From an uncultured Clostridia bacterium (GTDB lineage: Bacteria; Bacillota; Clostridia; UBA1381), in assembly GCA_934462945.1 (NCBI GenBank), contig CAKSJF010000101.1, positions 1 through 5,899 on the forward strand: 5,899 nucleotides of DNA, read 5' to 3'. Made by a program: the position numbers and the translations under genes. The notes beneath the pieces were generated by a model, which was given only the letters and a program-made list of their open reading frames with translations, did no database searches and had not been told where the DNA came from. Of this stretch, positions 1 to 4,667 are shown one piece after another (within the stretch, counting starts at the first letter, position 1; each line of letters begins with the position of its first letter).

Positions 1-494
1 TGATTGAGGTTGGAAAAATTATCAATACCCACGGCTTACGGGGCGAGGTAAAGGTTGCCGCATGGACAGACACGCCGGATGTTTTTGAGGACTTAGAGCG
101 TGTTTATGCAAAAAAGGAAATCCCCTTAACCGTCCGCCGTGTAAAATATCAGAAAAACAATCTGATTCTGCAATTTGCAGAGCTTTCAACAATTGAAGAA
201 GCAGAGACTTTGAAAAATACGATCCTTTATGCAGACCGCGCCGATCTGGGCGAGCTGCCGGAGGGTGTTTACTATATTGCCGATTTGATCGGTATGACCG
301 TGCAGGATGAGGACGGCGAAAAAATCGGAACCATCAAAGAAGTTTTGCAGACCGGCGCAAATGATGTTTATGTGGTCCGGCGCGAGGGAAAAAAGGATCT
401 TTTGATTCCGGTGATTGAGGATGCTGTAAAAGGGGTTGATCTGGAAAAACGAACTGTAACAGTGACGCTTTTAGACGGCTTGGAGGATCTGTAA
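1..494 (+). CDS. rimM: Ribosome maturation factor RimM (start codon cut by window edge)
   Basis: RimM binds ribosomal protein S19 in the 30S head and helps late 16S rRNA maturation in the cytoplasm. The open frame runs from base 3 to the TAA at 492-494. The window opens with TG and then ATT GAG GTT GGA, so the true start is almost certainly an ATG whose A lies just outside, giving 164 residues, close to the usual 165-175. The N-terminal beta-barrel carries the family hallmark GKIINTHGLRGEVKV (about residues 5-19). The C-terminal PRC-barrel runs from about residue 91 to the end and includes GEKIGTIKEVL, ANDVYVV and LLIPVIEDAV. An in-frame TTG at 210 could be mistaken for a start, but the signature N-terminal domain lies upstream of it. 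The stop overlaps the trmD start (TAATG), so the two are probably translationally coupled, as is common for this pair. Any rpsP upstream is outside the window. Confidence 0.96.
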   Translation, partial: IEVGKIINTHGLRGEVKVAAWTDTPDVFEDLERVYAKKEIPLTVRRVKYQKNNLILQFAELSTIEEAETLKNTILYADRADLGELPEGVYYIADLIGMTVQDEDGEKIGTIKEVLQTGANDVYVVRREGKKDLLIPVIEDAVKGVDLEKRTVTVTLLDGLEDL

Positions 495-1225
495 TGCGGT
501 TTGACGTTTTAACGCTCTTTCCGGCGATGTTTGAGGCAGTCTTAGGCGACAGCATTATCGGGCGCGCACGGAAAAAGGGCATTTTAGAAATGCATTTTAT
601 CGACATCCGGGACTTTTCCAAAAACAAGCACCGGAAAACCGACGATTACCCCTACAGCGGAGGGGGCGGCATGCTGATGACGCCGCAGCCGATTTATGAC
701 GCATACCAGTCTGTTCTGACGCCCGGCGAAAAAAAGCCGCATACCGTCTTTCTTTCTCCGCAAGGCAAGCCGTTTTGCCAGGAACGCGCAAAAGCGCTTT
801 CCAAAATGGATCGGCTGGTGCTTTTATGCGGACATTACGAGGGCGTGGATCAGCGCGTTTTGGATTTGATTGTGGACGAGGAAATCTCTTTGGGAGATTT
901 TGTTTTAACAGGCGGCGAGCTGCCGGCAATGGCGGTCATTGACGCAGTTTCCCGGATGCTCCCGGGGGTTCTTTCCCAGGAAAGCTCCTATGAGCAGGAA
1001 AGCCATTTTTCCGGACTTTTAGAGTATCCGCAGTATACGCGCCCGGAGGAATTTATGGGAAAGAAAATTCCGGAGGTGCTGCTCTCGGGGCATCATGCAA
1101 AAATTGAGGAATGGAAACACCAGGAGGCGCTCCGCACAACCCTAAAAAAGCGTCCGGAGCTTTTGGAACGTGCAGAGCTTTCGGAAAAAGACCGTGCTTT
1201 TTTAAAAACTTTAATGGAGGAATAG
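494..1225 (+). CDS. trmD: tRNA (guanine-N1-)-methyltransferase TrmD
   Basis: TrmD methylates N1 of G37 in tRNAs with a G36-G37 anticodon context, using S-adenosylmethionine, and so prevents +1 frameshifting. It is a cytoplasmic SPOUT-class dimer with a trefoil-knot SAM site. The 243 residues are typical length. Visible motifs are DDYPYSGGGGMLM (50-62), LSPQGKPF (87-94), the knot segments LCGHYEGVDQR (111-121) and EISLGDFVLTGGELPAM (130-146), R154, and GLLEYPQYTRP (174-184) followed by PEVLLSGHH (193-201). R154 matches the catalytic arginine in E. coli numbering. The position equivalent to the E. coli catalytic Asp169 is Glu169 here, with equal spacing on both sides. The ATG at 494 overlaps the rimM stop, and GGAGG at 482-486 lies 7 nt upstream, which fixes the start. 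Downstream there are only 3 nt to the phosphoesterase gene, so they are probably cotranscribed. The identity is secure. Confidence 0.98.
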   Translation: MRFDVLTLFPAMFEAVLGDSIIGRARKKGILEMHFIDIRDFSKNKHRKTDDYPYSGGGGMLMTPQPIYDAYQSVLTPGEKKPHTVFLSPQGKPFCQERAKALSKMDRLVLLCGHYEGVDQRVLDLIVDEEISLGDFVLTGGELPAMAVIDAVSRMLPGVLSQESSYEQESHFSGLLEYPQYTRPEEFMGKKIPEVLLSGHHAKIEEWKHQEALRTTLKKRPELLERAELSEKDRAFLKTLMEE

Positions 1226-1228
1226 CGC

Positions 1229-2053
1229 ATGAAAAAATCGAAAACAATTCTTGCAGGCGCGGCGGCAGCGGCAGTTCTCGGCTTTGACCGGCGACCGGAG
1301 ATAACGCATTATGAAATTGCGTCTCCCCGGCTGCCGGAGGATTTCCGCGGTTTCCGGCTTGCGCATATTTCCGATTATCACAACGGCGCGCCGGAGAGTG
1401 TTTCCGGATTGATCCGAAACGAGCGGCCGGACGCGATCATGATTACTGGTGACATGACAAACGAGCATGAATCCTATGCGCCGGCAATCCGGTTTTTAAA
1501 ATCGCTCTGCGGCATTGCTCCCTGCTATCTGATTTCCGGAAATCATGACATCTGCCGGGCAGACTATCCGGACTATATCAAGGCATGCGAGGAAACCGGG
1601 GCAGTCTTTCTCCGGAACGAGCGGATCTGGATTTACCGCCGGGGCAGCAGAATTGCAGTCTCCGGCATGGAGGATTTGTTCTACAAAACACCGGAAAACA
1701 TGAAAAAACGCTTTGATGCCTGCCGGCAGGAATTAGGCAATTGTGAGGAGTTTGAAATTCTGCTCTTTCACCGCGCCAACCTGTTGGACTGGCTCGGAGA
1801 TGCCGGCTCTGATCTGATTCTTGCCGGACATCTGCACGGCGGACAGATCCGGATTCCGGGTCTTGGCGGCATTCTTTGTCCGCGCTCCAGCCTTGCCGGC
1901 AATTCCAGATGGCTTTTTCCGGCATATACCAGCGGACTTTACCGCATAGGCGCAGCACAGACCCCGGCAATCGTCAGCCGCGGACTGGGCAATGCCATCC
2001 CGATTCCCCGGCTTTTTAACCGCCCGGAAATCGGAATTGTTACACTTGTGTAA
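1229..2053 (+). CDS. YkuE-like calcineurin-type metallophosphoesterase, probably membrane-anchored
   Basis: This 274-residue protein belongs to the calcineurin-like metallophosphoesterase superfamily, in the branch that includes YkuE/YaeI-type enzymes. All expected dinuclear metal ligands are visible in order: D49 and H51 (ISDYH), D75 (TGDMTN), N105 and H106 (SGNHD), H181 (LFHRAN), and H201 and H203 (AGHLHGGQIRIPG). The intact set argues for an active hydrolase. Some family members act on phospholipid or lipid-linked phosphoesters at the membrane, but the substrate cannot be read from this sequence. The N-terminus has a lysine-rich start and a short Ala/Leu stretch (about residues 6-18) before the catalytic domain, consistent with a membrane anchor or weak signal peptide. 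No twin-arginine motif precedes it. The ATG at 1229 is preceded by GGAGG at 1216-1220, 8 nt away and inside the end of trmD, so the gene is likely the third cistron of the rimM-trmD unit. No terminator is visible after its stop. Confidence 0.93.
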   Translation: MKKSKTILAGAAAAAVLGFDRRPEITHYEIASPRLPEDFRGFRLAHISDYHNGAPESVSGLIRNERPDAIMITGDMTNEHESYAPAIRFLKSLCGIAPCYLISGNHDICRADYPDYIKACEETGAVFLRNERIWIYRRGSRIAVSGMEDLFYKTPENMKKRFDACRQELGNCEEFEILLFHRANLLDWLGDAGSDLILAGHLHGGQIRIPGLGGILCPRSSLAGNSRWLFPAYTSGLYRIGAAQTPAIVSRGLGNAIPIPRLFNRPEIGIVTLV

Positions 2054-2061
2054 ACTTTACA
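2040..2061. promoter_or_regulatory. Two overlapping inverted repeats upstream of the kinase promoter (candidate operator)
   Basis: TTACAC-TT-GTGTAA (2040-2053) is a perfect 6-bp inverted repeat with a 2-base centre. TGTAAA-C-TTTACA (2049-2061) is a second perfect 6-bp inverted repeat with a 1-base centre that shares its left half with the first. Together they span the end of the phosphoesterase gene and end 9 bp before the -35 box of the next promoter. This is where a repressor or activator dimer could bind. There is no T-run, so it is not an intrinsic terminator. I cannot assign it to a known regulator, and AT-rich chance symmetry remains possible. Confidence 0.35.
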
Positions 2062-2070
2062 GAATTGATC

Positions 2071-2099
2071 TTGACAAACATATATGGATTCGCTATAAT
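2071..2099 (+). promoter_or_regulatory. Perfect consensus sigma-A promoter for the kinase gene
   Basis: TTGACA at 2071-2076 and TATAAT at 2094-2099 are separated by exactly 17 bp, so both hexamers and the spacing match the housekeeping sigma-70/sigma-A consensus. Transcription should start near 2106, leaving a leader of about 26 nt. That leader carries a GAAAGGA ribosome binding site (2117-2123), 8 nt before the ATG at 2132. It probably also drives the secreted-protein gene downstream. Confidence 0.9.
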
Positions 2100-2131
2100 G
2101 AAATCAGGTAAATATAGAAAGGACGAAACGC

Positions 2132-2827
2132 ATGGACGTACATAGTATTGCAGGGCTGAAGGTTGGATACTCCTGTCTTTGTGACCGGCTCAGACGGCAG
2201 TCGGAGGCATACCTTACCGAAGATCAGCCCACAAATTTTAATATTGTGCTTTCGCGTGAATTTCTGGTGGAAAAAAATGCAGAATCGCCGCACCTCACCC
2301 TTGAGGACTGCGAATATATCTACACCGGATCATTCTTTTATCATCATTTGATCCATTTTGGCGGAATGCTCCTGCACGCTTCTGCGGTCATTCTGGATGG
2401 CTATGCCTATCTTTTTTCTGCGAACAGCGGAACAGGAAAATCCACCCACACCGCACTCTGGTGCGAGGTTTTTCCGGAGGCAAAAATCTTAAATGACGAT
2501 AAGCCTGCAATCCGGATTCTACGCGATGGAATCTACGTTTATGGCACGCCCTGGAGCGGAAAAAGCGATCTGAATTTAAACCTCAAAGTTCCCTTGGGCG
2601 GAATCTGCTTTTTAGAGCGTTCCGAGGAGAATTTTATTGAACCGATGGAGGCAGGAGACGCCATTCTCCGGACGCTGAATCAGACGGTTCGTCCGCTGGA
2701 GCAGGCGGATATGGATCAGCTTTTGAAAACACTCGATACGGTTCTTTGCAAAACCCCGCTTTACCGGATGGGCTGCAACATCAGTCCGGACGCGGCAAAA
2801 ATGGCTTATGCCGCAATGAAACAATAA
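2132..2827 (+). CDS. HPr-kinase/PEPCK-like P-loop protein (orphan, substrate unknown)
   Basis: This 231-residue cytoplasmic protein has no signal peptide and resembles the C-terminal kinase domain of HPr kinase/phosphorylase and related PEP-carboxykinase-fold proteins. The recognisable blocks are LHASAV with H82 (81-86), the P-loop SANSGTGKST (96-105), a Walker-B-like acidic pair in ILNDDKPAIR (119-128, D122 and D123), and YGTPWSGK (137-144), a probable substrate or nucleotide loop. LGGICFLER (155-163) follows. The C-terminus is helical and may pack on the core. The N-terminal regulatory domain of true HPrK and its HPr-interaction signature are absent, so this is not the classical catabolite-repression enzyme. 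Related small kinases occur with PqqD/radical-SAM peptide-modification or lasso-peptide clusters, but no such partner lies here. The next gene, 31 nt downstream, encodes a secreted protein and is probably in the same transcript. The fold call is firm; the substrate is unknown. Confidence 0.82.
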   Translation: MDVHSIAGLKVGYSCLCDRLRRQSEAYLTEDQPTNFNIVLSREFLVEKNAESPHLTLEDCEYIYTGSFFYHHLIHFGGMLLHASAVILDGYAYLFSANSGTGKSTHTALWCEVFPEAKILNDDKPAIRILRDGIYVYGTPWSGKSDLNLNLKVPLGGICFLERSEENFIEPMEAGDAILRTLNQTVRPLEQADMDQLLKTLDTVLCKTPLYRMGCNISPDAAKMAYAAMKQ

Positions 2828-2860
2828 TTCAAAAAAAGAATTATAGAAAGAAGGAATTAT
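2824..2860 (+). repeat. AT-rich hairpin with two alternative 3' arms at the kinase/secreted-protein junction
   Basis: ATAATTC (2824-2830, overlapping the kinase stop codon) can pair with GAATTAT at 2838-2844 across a 7-A loop. The same heptamer GAATTAT recurs at 2854-2860, where it covers the end of the AAGGA ribosome binding site and the first two bases of the ATG at 2859. The two pairings exclude each other. No T-run follows, so it is not a terminator. The stems are weak, with one G-C pair each, so any regulatory role is speculative. Confidence 0.35.
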
Positions 2861-4268
2861 GATGAAAAAACAACTCTCAATTGCTCTTGCATCTGTTCTT
2901 GCAGCAAGCGCAGCAATGCCGGCATTTGCCGACAGTACCACACCGGAACTATCCGTCCTCTATAATGCAAAGACATTAGAGAGCGTAACACCGGTCATCG
3001 ACAGCGACCGCACCATGCTCCCGTTCCGCGCACTTTTAGAGACAATCGGCGCAACGGTGGATTATGACGATGCAACCAGAAAGGTCAGCGCAAAGAAAGG
3101 CGACATTGCGATCACCTTTCCGCTGGACGATCAGACCATTTATATCACAAAGACCGGCGGCGAAACCTCCGAAATCAAATCGGACGTTGCCAATATCATT
3201 ATTGACGACCGTGTTTATGTTCCGCTCCGCTTTATGGCAAATGCATTCGAGCTGAATGTCGGCTGGGACGCAAAGGAACGCACCGCAATTGTGGTAGATA
3301 CCAAGCAGTATCTGGATGATTTATCTAAGGATGCAAAGACATTCTTTGAGTATATGGATCTCTGCGCTGCATATCCGGAAAAATATCATACCGCAAGCAC
3401 ATTTAAGTTTACCTTTAACTTAACCGGCGCTGGCATGGATGATATGAAGTTTTCTGCGGACACCAGCTTTGAAACCGACATTCAGGCAGACAAAGCGGCA
3501 ATGGATGCAAAAATCACATTGGACGGAAATCTGATTTCTACTCTGACAAACGTTTCTGCATTCGACAGCTTAAAGGACGTAACCGTAACCGGACTTTATC
3601 AGGACGGTACAGTTTATCTGAAAACAAACCTGGTAGACCTTTTAAATGCACAGAATCCGAACAATGAAAAGATTGCCGCCGCTGCAAAATTAGTAAATGC
3701 TGACACCTGGTGCAAAGCAGATTTAAAGGCGCTCTTTACACAGCTTGGTTTACCGGCTGAAACGGTAGATGTGTTAAAAGCCTCTGTGAAGAACACAGAC
3801 ACTGCACAAACCTTTGAGGATGCGTTAAACACAGCCTTCTCCCAGGAGATTACCACCGTTGCCGACGCACAGATGATTCAGAACGTATTTAACACCTATA
3901 AGGTAATGCTTTCTGATGAGAATGTTACTCTGACCAAAACAGGCGACAACAGCTATGATCTGGAAATGAAGATGGATAAAGACGCTATGAAAGATCTGAT
4001 CATTGCCGCAGCAGGCGATATGAGCGAGGAAGAAAAGAAATCCTTAGATTCTATGGTATTTGATATGAACGTAAAATCAACGATCAAGGACGGTATCACA
4101 GAAACTTCATCCGCAAAAATGAACATGAACTTAGAGGCTGCCGGTGCAAAGATGGATATGACAATGGACGTATCCTCCACCTATGCTGAGGGTTCGGAGA
4201 AAACAATCGAACTGCCGAAGGCAGCAATTGATCTCTTGAATGTGATTAAGCTGTTCCAGGCACAATAA
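2859..4268 (+). CDS. Secreted protein with N-terminal copper-amine-oxidase-N (stalk) domain
   Basis: The 469-residue product is exported. Residues 1-24 form a clear Sec signal peptide (MMKK, a hydrophobic core, then AFA before D25), with no lipobox cysteine. Residues about 31-148 form a copper-amine-oxidase-N-like domain made of two repeated units, TMLPFRALLETIGATVDYD (52-70) and RVYVPLRFMANAFELNVGWD (118-137). In Firmicutes this domain is a common surface or envelope module; it does not imply copper or oxidase activity. Residues about 155-469 are rich in alternating beta-strand patterns and resemble, loosely, lipoprotein-type beta-sheet domains that bind hydrophobic ligands or pack against the envelope, but I cannot name the family. 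The C-terminal part has MxM-type methionine clusters (421-436). The first ATG (2859) lies only 3 nt after AAGGA (2851-2855), while the ATG at 2862 lies 6 nt after it and may be the main start. There is no good promoter directly upstream, so expression probably comes from the promoter at 2071. Confidence 0.87.
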   Translation: MMKKQLSIALASVLAASAAMPAFADSTTPELSVLYNAKTLESVTPVIDSDRTMLPFRALLETIGATVDYDDATRKVSAKKGDIAITFPLDDQTIYITKTGGETSEIKSDVANIIIDDRVYVPLRFMANAFELNVGWDAKERTAIVVDTKQYLDDLSKDAKTFFEYMDLCAAYPEKYHTASTFKFTFNLTGAGMDDMKFSADTSFETDIQADKAAMDAKITLDGNLISTLTNVSAFDSLKDVTVTGLYQDGTVYLKTNLVDLLNAQNPNNEKIAAAAKLVNADTWCKADLKALFTQLGLPAETVDVLKASVKNTDTAQTFEDALNTAFSQEITTVADAQMIQNVFNTYKVMLSDENVTLTKTGDNSYDLEMKMDKDAMKDLIIAAAGDMSEEEKKSLDSMVFDMNVKSTIKDGITETSSAKMNMNLEAAGAKMDMTMDVSSTYAEGSEKTIELPKAAIDLLNVIKLFQAQ

Positions 4269-4274
4269 GTAAAT

Positions 4275-4306
4275 AAAAGCGCAGGTCTGGCGATCTGCGC
4301 TTTTTT
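4275..4306. terminator. Strong intrinsic terminator, probably bidirectional
   Basis: AAAAGCGCAG (4275-4284) pairs with CTGCGCTTTT (4295-4304). The stem extends inward through a G-U wobble, a U-A and a C-G pair to a TGGC tetraloop. Six T residues (4301-4306) follow on the plus strand, ending the 2132-4268 unit. Read on the minus strand, the hairpin is followed by TTTTATTTA, so it can also stop the convergent small gene that ends at 4321. Confidence 0.92.
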
Positions 4307-4320
4307 CATATTCTGTGTCT

Positions 4321-4497
4321 TTAATGAATCAAATCCATTGCCGTATCAATAAATCCGCCGATATCCCGGAAAATCCCCTCGGTTTTTCTGTGAATTTTGC
4401 GCCGCTGCCGGTCGGAAACCGGATCGGTCAGCATCGTGACCGCCGCACCAATAATTAAACCCGTGGTCATTCCCTTGAAAAATCCTGCATAGCTCAT
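4321..4497 (-). CDS. Small YtxH-like membrane protein, 58 aa
   Basis: The product has one hydrophobic segment near the N-terminus (about residues 4-23, GFFKGMTTGLIIGAAVTMLT). A DP dipeptide (25-26), a strongly basic stretch RQRRKIHRK (30-38) and an amphipathic tail follow. This is the layout of YtxH/gas-vesicle-like small proteins, in which a Gly/Ala-rich membrane helix is followed by a charged cytoplasmic helix; several are stress-associated, but their molecular role is not established. The frame is open to an ATG at 4524, which would add nine residues. The ATG at 4497 is preferred because a perfect AAGGAGG lies 8 nt upstream, whereas the longer form would have this site inside the coding region. 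The gene faces the kinase/secreted-protein unit across a shared terminator and is divergent from the DUF1015 gene. I infer the family from layout rather than from a strong signature. Confidence 0.72.
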   Translation of the reverse strand: MSYAGFFKGMTTGLIIGAAVTMLTDPVSDRQRRKIHRKTEGIFRDIGGFIDTAMDLIH

Positions 4498-4505
4498 GTT
4501 TTTCT

Positions 4506-4512
4506 CCTCCTT
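4506..4512 (-). promoter_or_regulatory. Ribosome binding site that fixes the start of the small membrane protein
   Basis: On the minus strand this reads AAGGAGG, a full anti-16S match, 8 nt before the ATG at 4497. It decides for the 58-residue product over a 67-residue one starting at 4524, which has no comparable site. Confidence 0.85.
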
Positions 4513-4586
4513 TTCAATTTTCATTTATATTTTCCCCAAACAGGGATAAAAAATTACATTTTACACAAGAAAATTTAAAAAAAATC

Positions 4587-4606
4587 TGTCAATATGGATA
4601 TTGCCA
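4587..4606. promoter_or_regulatory. Near-perfect 20-bp palindrome over the -35 box (candidate operator)
   Basis: The half-sites TGTCAATAT (4587-4595) and ATATTGCCA (4598-4606) flank a GG centre and match as reverse complements at eight of nine positions. The core CAATAT-GG-ATATTG is exact. The right half contains the -35 hexamer TTGCCA of the DUF1015 promoter, and the left half reads TTGACA on the minus strand. A dimeric regulator binding here would occlude the -35. This is inferred from symmetry and position only. Confidence 0.45.
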
Positions 4607-4629
4607 ATCGTTAAAATTCAGTATACAAT
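4601..4629 (+). promoter_or_regulatory. Sigma-A promoter for the DUF1015 gene
   Basis: TTGCCA (4601-4606) and TACAAT (4624-4629) each have one mismatch to consensus and sit exactly 17 bp apart. An 8-A run at 4577-4584 lies where an UP element would be, about 50-60 bp before the expected start near 4636. The resulting leader of about 32 nt contains GGAGGA (4655-4660), 7 nt before the ATG. Confidence 0.78.
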
Positions 4630-4667
4630 AATAATAGCAGAATGTTTTTTGACTGGAGGATTTAAAA

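Noticed and set aside
210..494. A TTG-initiated 94-residue version of RimM
   Set aside because: The frame continues upstream without a stop to base 3 and contains the RimM N-terminal signature, so the TTG is an internal leucine codon.
334..1247. Minus-strand open frames under rimM and trmD, and one under the start of the phosphoesterase
   Set aside because: They lie antisense to well-identified genes, have arginine/proline-rich low-information translations and have no ribosome binding sites or family motifs.
2163..2351. A 62-residue plus-strand frame inside the kinase gene
   Set aside because: It is out of frame with the kinase, lacks a ribosome binding site and shows no recognisable motif; the kinase frame explains the sequence.
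2417..2446. A degenerate P-loop, because the motif begins Ala (ANSGTGKST) instead of Gly
   Set aside because: The catalytic GKST is intact, and to my knowledge SA-x-SGTGKST occurs widely in this clostridial HPrK-like subfamily, so the change does not suggest inactivation.
2824..2844. An intrinsic terminator between the kinase and secreted-protein genes
   Set aside because: The stem is almost all A-U and no T-run follows it, so it would not stop transcription.
4564..4592. A minus-strand promoter for the YtxH-like gene, with TTGACA at 4592-4587
   Set aside because: At 15-19 bp spacing the -10 position reads CTTGTG or similar. The nearest TATAAT-like hexamer (TAAAAT) lies 23 bp away, so the promoter is not supported as it stands, although the gene must be transcribed from somewhere in this region.
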